Under the pieces are notes generated by a model. That model was not told the origin of the DNA. It did no database searches and saw only the letters and a program-made list of their open reading frames with translations. The position numbers and the translations under genes are program-made. A DNA stretch of 39,843 bases from Pseudomonadota bacterium. GTDB taxonomy: Bacteria > Myxococcota_A > UBA9160 > PR03. The first letter of the stretch is position 1; each line of letters starts with the position of its first letter. This document shows positions 25,335-33,950 of this stretch, in pieces. The stretch lies in the NCBI GenBank assembly GCA_003576805.1, contig QEVM01000019.1:1-39843 (forward strand), in the 5' to 3' direction.

Positions 25335-26290
25335 AAACCCGACGACTCCGGGCGCCTCGGCTCTGCCTCTCCATGCCGGCGTGCTCGCGGTGTCGCCCGT
25401 AGCCAGCCAGGCTGCTTGTCCCACCTACCCGATCGGACTCTGCACGACGCCACGCTTCTGTGTACGCGTCGACACCGCGGCCGACGCCGACTCCGGGACC
25501 GACAATCCTGGGCCGCAACTCGTGCAGAGCGCGCTCCGACATCGATCGACCAGTCGGCCACGGCGGGCACGCAGGATCTCGTCGCCGACTCGGAGGTCAC
25601 GTCTGTCGACGACACCGGCCTGCTCTCGAGCACGGGCCATGCGTCGGCGGGATCGAGCGGCGGCGAGGCACCGGGGTCCAGTGCCACGACGAACGGCTTG
25701 AGTGTCTTCCGGACCAGGATGCCGGATTCGACGTCACCGCTTCCGGAACCGACGGCGAAGAGGCGCTGGGATCCGTCCCTCTCGATCTCAGCGGGGCGAT
25801 CTGCGACGGCGAAACACGCTTGAGCTTCGTCGGCGCGCGTTCGTTCCGGGATCTCGACCCTCTGGTCGGGCTGTCGACCCGCGAGTACGTGGCCAGCACC
25901 GGCATTCTCGCCGACATTCCGCTCGATGCGACGACCGAGTTCAGCGTCGGCCCATTCACGGTCCCGACCGACCAATCGCTCCAGTTCGAGGTCCGAATCG
26001 CGCAGGATGTCATCGCGATCGCGACCGGCGGCAGCGCCTCCGCCACGGCGGACTTCGTCGTCGAGCTCGGGGACACCGGCGGTGGACCGGTCTTCGACCT
26101 GCCGCCGGGCCACACCGCGAACTCCGTGAAGCTCGGGATCGTCGACAGCTACCTGCCGGAGCTGGCGCCGGCTCCCGCCGCCGCGACGATGCTCGCAACG
26201 CTCGCCTGGCTGGCGAATCGACGCCGGCCCTCGGTGCCGAGGGGCGCTCGGACTCGCCCTTCAACCGGCCTGCGAGGCTCAGGTGGTGGC
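25331..26290 (+). pseudogene. PEP-CTERM-like secreted protein gene with several frameshifts
   Basis: Protein-like sequence passes through three frames. From GTG 25331: KTRRLRAPRLCLS. Then HAGVLAVSPVASQAACPTYP and CVRVDTAADADSGTDNPGPQ to about 25530. Then DLVADSEVTSVDDTGLLSST to about 25725. Then FDVTASGTDGEEALGSVPLD on to PAPAAATMLATLAWLANRRR near 26230. Together they make one secreted protein with signal peptide and a PEP-CTERM-like tail (PAPA in place of PEP). At least two, probably three, indels break it. It starts inside the stop of the P450 remnant. Confidence 0.7.
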
Positions 26291-26293
26291 GCG

Positions 26294-26914
26294 TCAGCCG
26301 CCCGTCGCAGCCTCGCTCGGACACGGGTCGAGTCGCAGGGAGACGGCGGCGTCGCGGGCCTCCCGCGGGTAGAGGCCGATCGCCGCGGCCGCGCGAGCCA
26401 CCGCGTACCTCTCCACCTTGAGCGCGTGGATGGCCCGGACGGTCGGGCGGTCCTCGTGGAGGGTCGGCACCACGCAACGGGTCTCGCCGCGCCGGAGCAG
26501 GTCGAGGCGCGCGCCGTCTAGCGAGTGCTCGAGCGCCTTGCTGCGCGCCATCCCGACCCACGCGCCGTCTTCGCGGTCCACGATCCAGAGCCGCAGCTCG
26601 GCGGGCCAGCCGGCGCGATCGGTGGCGTAGAGCGACACCACCTCGTCGAGCTCGGCCATCGTGGCGTAGAGCGCTGAGAAGAGGACCACGGGGCTCGCCA
26701 CCAGCGCGATCCATCCGAACGTGCGCGGGAGGCCGGGCCACAGCAGCAGGCCGCCCAGCAGCAGCGCCCCCACGCCACCGAACAGGTTCCCGCCGCGGGG
26801 CATCGCGTAGGGGCCTTCGTGCTGGAGGCGGACGGCGAAGACGGCGAGGCCGAGGGCGATCAGGACGAAGCCGACGACGGTCCGGAGCTTCGACGACTTC
26901 GCGGCTTCCCTCAC
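26294..26914 (-). CDS. Membrane protein with nitroreductase/DUF385-like domain
   Basis: A 206-aa protein. Residues 1-90 hold two or three membrane helices (LRTVVGFVLIALGLAVFAVR, VGALLLGGLLLWP, GWIALVASPVVLFSALYA). Residues about 105-195 resemble the split beta-barrel of deazaflavin/F420-dependent nitroreductase-like (DUF385) proteins: LRLWIVDREDGAWVGMARSK, LRRGETRCVVPTL and LKVERYAVARAAAAIGLYPR. I recall the same fused arrangement in proteobacterial proteins; function unknown. GTG 26914 has AGAGGA 5 bases upstream; GTG 26935 is the longer option without a ribosome site. Confidence 0.7.
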   Translation of the reverse strand: MREAAKSSKLRTVVGFVLIALGLAVFAVRLQHEGPYAMPRGGNLFGGVGALLLGGLLLWPGLPRTFGWIALVASPVVLFSALYATMAELDEVVSLYATDRAGWPAELRLWIVDREDGAWVGMARSKALEHSLDGARLDLLRRGETRCVVPTLHEDRPTVRAIHALKVERYAVARAAAAIGLYPREARDAAVSLRLDPCPSEAATGG

Positions 26915-27083
26915 GGCGGTCCTCTCGAGGCCCACAGGCTACCTCAGGTGCTCTCGGTCCTGTGTGCCGGCGGCCCGACGTCCAGATCCCCTCGCGCGCG
27001 ACGCTCGAGCGGTGACGTCCGCCCCCGACACGCGCGCGAGCCGCGCGAGGCGCGCGGGAGGACTGCGAAGCGGAGCGCACGCG

Positions 27084-27089
27084 TATAAT
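27084..27089 (+). promoter_or_regulatory. Consensus -10 box upstream of a PEP-CTERM gene
   Basis: A perfect TATAAT in otherwise GC-rich DNA, 37 bases before ATG 27126. The matching -35 position (about 27061, GACTGC) is a poor hexamer, so it may need an activator or be an extended -10 type. Confidence 0.4.
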
Positions 27090-27125
27090 GCGGCATCCCT
27101 GCCCCCCGATGAGGTGCTGATCTCG

Positions 27126-28055
27126 ATGCGCTCGCGCTGCATTGCGTTCGCCGTTCTGACGCTGCTCCTGGCGGGGCCTTCCCTCGCCGCACCGCCCGGC
27201 ACGGGCTTCGTGCACGTCGCCACCGCGCAGAACACGCAAGGCGACATCACCCAGCTCGATCATCTGCTCTTGAACGACCAGCCCGGCGCCGTCCCCCTCG
27301 TGACCCACAACTGGAATCCCGGCGGGCCCGCGCTCGGCGTGGACAACCACAGCGACGTGCGGGTCTTCTACGACGCCCTGGAAGGACGCTGGACGCTCGC
27401 CAACGAGGACGGCACGGACATCGCCGTCGGCGCCGCCTTCAACGTCTTCGTTCCGTCCGAAGAGGCGGATGCCTTCGTCCACACGACGACCGAGGAGAGC
27501 ATCACCGGCAACTGGAGCACGATCGAGCACCCGGCCACCGACGACGCTCCCGACGCGATCGTCTTCGCCAGCCACGCCGGGATCACGGATCACCCGCATC
27601 CCCTGGGCGTCTGGTACACCGGGGACGCCCGCTGGGCCGTCTTCAACGAGGACGAGGAGGTCGACATGCCGGCGGATCTGTCCTTCCACGTCTTCGTCGG
27701 CCCCGACGACCCCGACGTCTTCGTGCACACCGCGGAGGAGGACACGATCACGGGGCATACGACCACGATCGACCATCCCCGGGTGAACGACGATCCGAAC
27801 GCGATCCTGCTGGTCACGCAGAGCTGGAATCCGGGCGGGGGCGCCGGGATCTACAACGAGAGTTCGGTGGCCGTCTACTACGTGCCGGGCCCGGGCCGCT
27901 GGCGGATCTTCAACCAGCTCGGAGCTCCCATGCCGGTGGGCACCTCGTTCCACGTGGCCGTCGTGCCGGAGCCGGAGGCGGCCCTCGGGCAGGGAGCCGC
28001 GCTGGCGCTGCTCGGACTGGTGTGGCGCCGGTGGAGGGCTCGCGTGCGAAGCTAG
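27126..28055 (+). CDS. PEP-CTERM protein with tandem Trp/Asn-rich repeats (DUF7452-like)
   Basis: A 309-aa secreted protein. The signal peptide is MRSRCIAFAVLTLLLAGPSLA. The body is about four half-repeats of roughly 65 residues: a strand with THNWNPGGPALGVDNHSDVR or QSWNPGGGAGIYNESSVAV, then VFYDALEGRWTLANEDG / VWYTGDARWAVFNEDEE / VYYVPGPGRWRIFNQLG, then a PxGxxFxVxV strand. This matches a repeat family I know as DUF7452, of unknown function. The C-terminus VVPEPEAALGQGAALALLGL then VWRRWRARVRS is a PEP-CTERM signal. Start: ATG 27126, or in-frame GTG 27114. A TATAAT lies upstream. Confidence 0.85.
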   Translation: MRSRCIAFAVLTLLLAGPSLAAPPGTGFVHVATAQNTQGDITQLDHLLLNDQPGAVPLVTHNWNPGGPALGVDNHSDVRVFYDALEGRWTLANEDGTDIAVGAAFNVFVPSEEADAFVHTTTEESITGNWSTIEHPATDDAPDAIVFASHAGITDHPHPLGVWYTGDARWAVFNEDEEVDMPADLSFHVFVGPDDPDVFVHTAEEDTITGHTTTIDHPRVNDDPNAILLVTQSWNPGGGAGIYNESSVAVYYVPGPGRWRIFNQLGAPMPVGTSFHVAVVPEPEAALGQGAALALLGLVWRRWRARVRS

Positions 28056-28873
28056 GGAGGCAGGCAGGTGCGACCGCGGCTCGAGTCGGCAGGTGCGTGC
28101 GCGTTGTCGCGGCATCGCTCGTGGCGGAGGGGAGGTCTCCTCGCTCGCGGGCGAGCACGGCGTGCTCGATCCGTCCGTGGCGCTCGGCGTGCCGATGCGC
28201 GCGACGCTCGGTGGTGAAGACCGCAGCTTCAGCGACGGGCTCACCATCGCCGCGCGAGGGCAGTGCGCCCCTGCTCGCCGGCGAGCCCGGCGTCGTGCTG
28301 AACCTCCTCGGTCTGGCGCTCGAGGATTCGAGCAATCGGTCGCCACGGCGAGGCATGCCGTGCCCATGGAAGATGCTCCGAGATGGATTGCGCTCCCACC
28401 CGACCCGGCGGTTGCCAGCTTCGTGCCCCGCTTCGACCAGCGTCCCTGCACTGCGCGTGCGCTCGAGAATGCCGGCGCGGGTGGTCGCGTGGCAGAGCGT
28501 TCACCTTCCGCTCGCGGACCAACGTCCAGAGGTGTCCTCGGTGGATGGCAGCACCGCCGTCAGGACCACACTCTGTCCACGGCAGAGGGAAAGCACGCCG
28601 ACTGGCCGATCGACTGCACTCGCGAGACCACGTGTGCTGCGGATCGAAACATCCAAGTCAGATCCGAGTGACTGCGAGCCGCGAGCGCTGACTGCGCATG
28701 GTGAGACGGATCACGTTCCGTGGAGCTGCACGCCGCGCGCCGCCTCGGTGCGATGCGGAAGTCCGTTCTCCAGCGTTGTTGCGCGAGCGAAGGCGACTGG
28801 CGGCTCCTCGCTCTCCACGAGCCGCCAATCGGGGACCTGGCTCGTCGTACGCGGACGTGCGCGCCACGAGGCG
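28056..28873. other. Long region without a supported gene
   Basis: About 820 bases between two convergent PEP-CTERM genes. Open frames on both strands cover it, but none has a signal peptide, domain motif or convincing codon pattern. Local composition (more TCGC/GAGG mixtures, less third-position GC) suggests decayed coding sequence. No RNA structure or repeat stands out. Confidence 0.5.
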
Positions 28874-31264
28874 CTACGCGCGCCTCGCGGACCAGCGCAC
28901 CGTTCGGTGTGAGCCGGCGTACCGGCGGATGCGCGCGGTCCCCGCGAGCGCCGCGACCGCCGCGATCCTCGCCGCCGCGGGCTCCGGCGCTTCGACGGCG
29001 CCGACGTCGCACTGCGCGATCGTGTCCGGATCGCCGCCGTCCACGGGGCGCGGGAAGCCGCGCTGGTCGGTGGGCGGGCAGCCGGTCGCGAGGCCGCCGT
29101 CGATGAGCGGGCTGCCAGGGAGAGGCAGGATCGTGAAGGTCGGGCCGCCGTTGTCGTCGATGCCGCCCAGGATGGGATCCGTCGAGTTCAGATCGCCGGG
29201 CCCGTCGAGGACGCAGCTTCCGTCCGACGCGAGGTTGCCGCCGAGCGACGCGACGCTGCCGCCGGTGCCGTCGCACTCGAGCGATTCGAAGGCGCCGTCG
29301 CGGTCCCGGCTGCGCGAGAAGACGGTGTTGCGCGCGGCGACCGTGCCCGCGGTCAGGAAGACGGCGCCGCCGTGGTCGGCGCGGTTGTCGTCGACCGTCA
29401 CGTTCTGCAGCTCCACGCTGCCGCCGCCGGCGAAGATGCCGCCGCCGTCCGATGCGGTGTTGAAGGCGAGGGTCGAGTTCGTGACGACCACGGCGCCGCC
29501 CTCGGCGGCGATCGCGCCGCCTGCGTCGGAGCCTCCGTTGAACCGGAACTCGCAGCGATCGATGGCGGCCGAGCCGGACGCGTTCAGGAGCGCGCCGCCG
29601 GCGCTGGCGTTGCCGTTGCCGAGGAACAACGAGTCCGCGACGTGGAGCGTGCCGGCGTTGTAGATGGCGCCGCCGCCGAGGCCCTCGGCCTGGTTGAAGA
29701 AGAGCGTCACGCGCTCGAGCCGCGCCGTGCCCTCGTTGCGCAGCGCACCGCCGGTGCCGCTGTTGCCGTCGACGAGCATCACGTTGCGCAGCGTGAGATC
29801 GCCGCCCGCGAGCACGTAGAAGATCTGCCGCATCACATCGCCGTCGAGTTGGACGAGGCCGCCGCCGTCCACGGTCGTCGTCGTGGCGTCCGCGATCACG
29901 GCGGTGTCCACGACGATGTTCGCCGGCTCCGCGCCGCAGTCGAAGGTGACGAGTCCGCCGCCCACCAGGGCATTCGCGAATGCCGGCGCCGTGCAGCTCT
30001 CGGGCGTCCCGTCGCCGACGACGCCAGCCGCGCCCGCGCCGCCCGCGATCGCGAGCGCCGACAGAAGCCAGCACGCGATCGGAACACGGCTGCTGCAGCG
30101 CCGCCGTGTACTTCGTCGAAAAGCGCCGATCAGTGTCGCCAGCGCCGCGAGCGCCGCCGTCGCGCCGTCGGGCTCCGGAGCCTCCACCGCGATCATCATC
30201 ACCTGGGTCGCGGGCGTCGTGGCGTTCGAGTCGACGCCGAGCTGCGAGATCGGCCCGTCGAAGCGCAAGACGCCGTCGTGGAAATCGGAGCCCGGGAGCG
30301 AGAGCAGCGTGTTGCCGTCGCCGACCGAAGCTTGCGCGAAGCCCGAGGCGATGGTGAAGGGCGCATCGAAGCGGTACGCGACGGGTTCGACGCCGGAGCT
30401 CGCGCCGCGCCAGAACTTCGCGTACACCAGCAGGGCGCCGACGGGATCCGCGAGCGTCACGGTCCAGTCCGAGGCGACGAGGTACTCGAGCTGGAGGGTC
30501 GTCGAGCAGAGCGGGCCGGCCGCGAAGTCGGGCCCCTGGAACTCGTAGTCGCCGGGGCTGAGGTCGGCCGAAAGCAGCCCGTCGATCGCGACCGCGACGT
30601 CGCCCGCGGTGCCGGCCGTGGTCGAGGTCCAGCTCACGGGAATCGGCGTGTCGCCGCAGGTCTGCAGGCGCCCCGTCACCGTCGCGTTGTCGGGGATCGT
30701 CAGCAGGTCTTGCGTGCTGGCGCCTCCGAGCTGCAGCGGAAGCGAATCGAAGAAGGTCGGCGGCGGGTCGGGAGCGGGCTCGTCGGAGAGCGCGAAGCTT
30801 TCGTTCGGGAGCCGGATGCCGGTGACCATCGAGAGCGGGATGCCGATGAGCTCCACGGTGGTGCTGAGAGAGATCGCATCTTGCGTGGGGAACAGGTCGT
30901 CGCTGATTTGGAGCTGGGCGTTGCTCGTGCCGGCGATCTCGTTGCCGATCTGGAGCAGCAGGATCGGCGCGAAGCGGGCGAAGTCCGGGTTGAGCGTGCC
31001 GTCGAGGTCTTCGGCGTCGGTCGCGACGAGCGCGCGCGCCTTGTACGGCGTGCCGTCCGCGGTGAGCGCGGAGCCGTCGCCGAGAATGGCCCACGGGTTG
31101 CTGGCACCGTTGGCCGGTTCCACCCGGCCCGACCACGAGTAGAAGACGAAGTCCGCGCCGGCCGGCGCGGCGACCAGGCCCGAAGCCAGGGCGGCGAGCG
31201 CGACCGCGCGTTGCAGCGCGCGGGTGTGTCGCCACGCGCGTCGCCGCATGAACGCATCGATCAT
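28874..31264 (-). CDS. In-frame fusion of two PEP-CTERM proteins
   Basis: A 796-aa product made of two secreted proteins. Part 1: signal peptide (VALAALASGLVAAPAGA), beta-rich body, and a full PEP-CTERM near residues 360-385 (EAPEPDGATAALAALATLIG then AFRRSTRRR). With no stop, the frame runs into part 2: a second signal-peptide-like segment (PIACWLLSALAIAGGAGAAG), then a parallel beta-helix of right-handed type (GGALRNEGTARLERVTLFFN, GGAIYNAGTLHVADSLFLGN, GGGIFAGGGSVELQNVTVDD) as in choice-of-anchor/polymorphic outer-membrane repeats, closing with NGGPTFTILPLPGSPLIDGG and a second PEP-CTERM (EAPEPAAARIAAVAALAG). No ATG, GTG or TTG lies at the junction in frame. Start ATG 31264 follows GAGGT; ATG 31285 is an alternative. 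Confidence 0.82.
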   Translation of the reverse strand: MIDAFMRRRAWRHTRALQRAVALAALASGLVAAPAGADFVFYSWSGRVEPANGASNPWAILGDGSALTADGTPYKARALVATDAEDLDGTLNPDFARFAPILLLQIGNEIAGTSNAQLQISDDLFPTQDAISLSTTVELIGIPLSMVTGIRLPNESFALSDEPAPDPPPTFFDSLPLQLGGASTQDLLTIPDNATVTGRLQTCGDTPIPVSWTSTTAGTAGDVAVAIDGLLSADLSPGDYEFQGPDFAAGPLCSTTLQLEYLVASDWTVTLADPVGALLVYAKFWRGASSGVEPVAYRFDAPFTIASGFAQASVGDGNTLLSLPGSDFHDGVLRFDGPISQLGVDSNATTPATQVMMIAVEAPEPDGATAALAALATLIGAFRRSTRRRCSSRVPIACWLLSALAIAGGAGAAGVVGDGTPESCTAPAFANALVGGGLVTFDCGAEPANIVVDTAVIADATTTTVDGGGLVQLDGDVMRQIFYVLAGGDLTLRNVMLVDGNSGTGGALRNEGTARLERVTLFFNQAEGLGGGAIYNAGTLHVADSLFLGNGNASAGGALLNASGSAAIDRCEFRFNGGSDAGGAIAAEGGAVVVTNSTLAFNTASDGGGIFAGGGSVELQNVTVDDNRADHGGAVFLTAGTVAARNTVFSRSRDRDGAFESLECDGTGGSVASLGGNLASDGSCVLDGPGDLNSTDPILGGIDDNGGPTFTILPLPGSPLIDGGLATGCPPTDQRGFPRPVDGGDPDTIAQCDVGAVEAPEPAAARIAAVAALAGTARIRRYAGSHRTVRWSARRA

Positions 31265-31343
31265 CGGTCGGTACCTCGTCGTCATGCAACGCACGTGCGC
31301 GCGCGGCACGAGCAACGGTACGAGCCGCGAGCCGGGTTCGCCC

Positions 31344-31451
31344 TTATCGATCGCTGATCCCTGAGGGCGGGGAGCTGCGCGACGGCGCCGGTCGCGCGAG
31401 GAGCGGATGGATGGCAAAGGACGATCGGCGAATGAGAAGCGATCGATAAGG
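31344..31451. repeat. 14-bp perfect inverted repeat between divergent PEP-CTERM genes
   Basis: CCTTATCGATCGCT (31344-31357) and its exact reverse complement AGCGATCGATAAGG (31438-31451) are separated by 80 bases inside the 204-base gap between the genes starting at 31264 (minus) and 31469 (plus). Symmetric placement suggests paired regulator sites for both promoters; the ends of a small non-autonomous mobile element are another reading. Confidence 0.6.
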
Positions 31452-31468
31452 TCGCCGCTCGCGCGGCC

Positions 31469-32659
31469 ATGCCACGCTCCCAGCCGATCGTCGGACGCGC
31501 GCGTCCGACGGGGAGGCTTCCGTTGGTGCTGGCCCCGCGATGGATTCTCGGCGTCTTGCTGCTGCTCCGCGCCGTCCCCGGCTGGGCCGCCTGCAATCCC
31601 GCGACCTGCGATGCCTTCCTCGCATGCGGCGTGCGCGAGTGCGTCGCGAACGCGTGCGTTGCGTTTCCCGACGAAGCGGGAACGCCGTGCCGCGCCGCGG
31701 CCGGGCCATGCGACGCGGCCGAGAGCTGCAACGGAACGTCGCTCTCGTGCCCGACGGACCGCAAGCGCTCCGCCTCCGCCGTGTGTCGGCAGCCGAGCGA
31801 TCCTTGCGACACCGCCGAACAGTGCGACGGCAGCTCCAACGGGTGCCCCGCCGACACCGGGAGCGCCCCGGTCGTCTCGATCGTGAGCTTCCTGGCCGGC
31901 GATCTGCACGAGGGCGGCGAAGTCGTCGGTCGTGACGTCGCGATCGAGGTGATCGGATCGAACCTCTGCAACGGGCGCATCCAGATGCCGGATCGCTCCG
32001 AGCGCTCGCTCGAACCGGCCGGCGATGGTCGGCGGCCGAGCCGCCGCCTCTCTCTCGTCACCGAATACGCCACGCCGGAAGAGCGCGCCGCCGACTTCCC
32101 GGACGGCAGCTACCCGTTCGAACTCAACTCGGGCGAGGTATTGGGCGAGCTCGTCTTCGAAGCCGGCGCGCCGGCGGCGCCGATCGACATCGTCGCGCCC
32201 GAAGAAGGAGCGGTCGTCGCGCCCGAGTTGATCTTCACGTTCGTCAACCACTGCGCGGACTGCACGCTCACGCGATTCGCTCTCGAGGCACTCGACGCCG
32301 AGAACCGCTTCATCGCGCAAGGCCTTCTCGACGGTTGGCCGGTGGACGAGCCCTTCGACCGCAGCTTGCACCGCCTCTTCGAAGACCCCGAGCTGCCCGC
32401 CGGCGAGTACTCGCTGCACGCGGAGACGCTCGACGGCGTATTCCAGCTCGGAAGCATTCCTCCGAACGCCCCGGAGTTCGAGTACGTGTCCGGGACCGTG
32501 CTGCGCGACGAGCTCTCGTTCACGGTCCCCGAGCCTGGCCGCCTCGCGTCGCACGCGGCCGCGCTCGGCTCGTTCGCGTGGCTCGCGGCGCGCAAGCGGC
32601 GCGCACGGCGGGCCCGCTCCAGTCCGATCGGAGGCACCGATGCTCGACCTGCTCGTTGA
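31469..32659 (+). CDS. Cys-rich PEP-CTERM protein (paralogue 1)
   Basis: A 396-aa secreted protein. A signal peptide (VLAPRWILGVLLLLRAVPGW) is followed by a Cys-rich domain (about 40-130) of the type CNPATCDAFLACGVRECVAN, GTPCRAAAGPCDAAESCNG, CPTDRKR, with some 16 cysteines likely paired; such modules are common in secreted proteins of Myxococcota-like bacteria. A beta-sandwich domain (about 135-345) with an NHCADCTLTRF disulfide loop follows. The tail VPEPGRLASHAAALGSFAWL then AARKRRARR is PEP-CTERM, with 15 extra residues after the basic cluster that overlap the next gene. ATG 31469 or GTG 31523 may be the start. Confidence 0.85.
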   Translation: MPRSQPIVGRARPTGRLPLVLAPRWILGVLLLLRAVPGWAACNPATCDAFLACGVRECVANACVAFPDEAGTPCRAAAGPCDAAESCNGTSLSCPTDRKRSASAVCRQPSDPCDTAEQCDGSSNGCPADTGSAPVVSIVSFLAGDLHEGGEVVGRDVAIEVIGSNLCNGRIQMPDRSERSLEPAGDGRRPSRRLSLVTEYATPEERAADFPDGSYPFELNSGEVLGELVFEAGAPAAPIDIVAPEEGAVVAPELIFTFVNHCADCTLTRFALEALDAENRFIAQGLLDGWPVDEPFDRSLHRLFEDPELPAGEYSLHAETLDGVFQLGSIPPNAPEFEYVSGTVLRDELSFTVPEPGRLASHAAALGSFAWLAARKRRARRARSSPIGGTDARPAR

Positions 32660-33950
32660 CGTCCTGCGGTCGCGGCGTGCGCTCGTACTCGCCGCGGTCG
32701 CGACCGCCCTCCTCTCTCCCGATCCCGCCGGCGCGGCCTGCAATCCCGCGAGCTGCGACGCCTTCTTCGCGTGTGGCTTCCGGGAGTGCGTCGACAACAC
32801 GTGCGTGACCTTCCCCGAGTCGGCGGGCACGCCGTGCAGGGCCGCCGCCGGTGTCTGCGATCGCGCGGAGACCTGCAACGGCTCGTCCGTCAACTGCCCG
32901 AGCGACGCGAAGCGCAACTCGTCCACGATCTGCCGGCCCGCGGTCGACGCGTGCGACGGCGCCGAGACCTGCAACGGCGTGTCGAACGCCTGCACCGCCC
33001 CGGACGTCGGCGTCGCACCGCAGCTCCTGGAGATCTCGGTCATCGACGGCGGTCTGCGCTTCTCGAACGGAGAGGTGAACCCCAATCGCTTCTTCGAAGT
33101 CCGGGTCTCCGGCGAGCAGCTCTGCGAGGCGACGGTCGACGTGGATTCGTTCCTCGCTCCGTTCCCCCTCGTCCAGATCTCCAGCAACCTGCTGCGCAAC
33201 ACGGCCGTTCGCGCCGCCGACGACCCCGTTCCGAGCTCCACGGTGCACTTCGACATCAATCGCGGCGCGGTGGCCGGCAGCATCTCGTTCGTCGCGGCCG
33301 ATCCCGACGGCATCGTCGAGATCCTGTCGCCGGCGTTCGGCGCGACGCTCGGAGGAGATCCGAGCTTCACGGTCTCCAACCAGTGCACGAACTGCATCGT
33401 CCAGCAGCTCGAGATCATCGAGAACGTGAGCATCGGAACGCTCGACAGGCTCGTGACCGCGCTTCCGCTCGATACACCGGTCGAGGTCGGGCTGGACGAC
33501 TTCGCCCCGGATCTGGCTCCGCTCGCCGAGTCCCGGTACGTCTTCGAGGCCGAGGCCATCGCGGCCGGGTCGCTCGTGGCCTTCGCGACCCTCGACGGCG
33601 ACCCGACCCAGACCCCCTTCGACTACCTGTCGGGCCGGAGCATCCGCAATGCGGTGGGCTTCGACGTGCCAGAGCCGGCCGCGTCCGGATCTGGTGCGGT
33701 CGCGCTCGCCGGGCTTCTCGGCCTCGGGCGCCTCCGCAGGTCGCCGGAGTATCGTGCGGGGCAGTGGCGCCGGCGGGGCCGCGCGCCGTGCACCGGGAGC
33801 CCGCTTGATCTTCGCCTTCGGGAACTTCGAGCTGGACGAGGGGCTCTGGGAGCTGCGACGCGACGGCGTGCGCGTCTCGCTCCAGCCGAAGACGCTGTCC
33901 CTGCTCTTCTATCTCGTCCGCGCGCGCGAGCGCGCCGTGTCCAAGGATGA
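32640..33950 (+). CDS. Cys-rich PEP-CTERM protein (paralogue 2) with run-on C-terminus
   Basis: A 436-aa secreted protein, tandem paralogue of its neighbour: same Cys-rich domain (CNPASCDAFFACGFRECVDN, GTPCRAAAGVCDRAETCNG), same following domain with an NQCTNCIVQQLEI loop. The PEP-CTERM VPEPAASGSGAVALAGLLGL then GRLRR lies near residues 344-370, but no stop follows: the frame runs on about 65 Arg-rich residues, overlapping the regulator gene by some 145 bases. The ancestral stop was probably lost. GGAGG lies 5 bases before ATG 32640, which overlaps the upstream gene by 20 bases, so both belong to one operon. Confidence 0.85.
   Translation: MLDLLVDVLRSRRALVLAAVATALLSPDPAGAACNPASCDAFFACGFRECVDNTCVTFPESAGTPCRAAAGVCDRAETCNGSSVNCPSDAKRNSSTICRPAVDACDGAETCNGVSNACTAPDVGVAPQLLEISVIDGGLRFSNGEVNPNRFFEVRVSGEQLCEATVDVDSFLAPFPLVQISSNLLRNTAVRAADDPVPSSTVHFDINRGAVAGSISFVAADPDGIVEILSPAFGATLGGDPSFTVSNQCTNCIVQQLEIIENVSIGTLDRLVTALPLDTPVEVGLDDFAPDLAPLAESRYVFEAEAIAAGSLVAFATLDGDPTQTPFDYLSGRSIRNAVGFDVPEPAASGSGAVALAGLLGLGRLRRSPEYRAGQWRRRGRAPCTGSPLDLRLRELRAGRGALGAATRRRARLAPAEDAVPALLSRPRARARRVQG

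Noticed and set aside
28093..28671. 192-codon plus-strand open frame in the large gap
   Set aside because: No start signal, domain or family resemblance; other frames are equally open.
29372..31357. 661-codon plus-strand open frame
   Set aside because: Antisense to the fused PEP-CTERM gene; no motif or signal peptide.
31265..33559. Minus-strand extension upstream of the fused PEP-CTERM gene
   Set aside because: Antisense to the two Cys-rich genes; the signal peptide and ribosome site place the real start at 31264.
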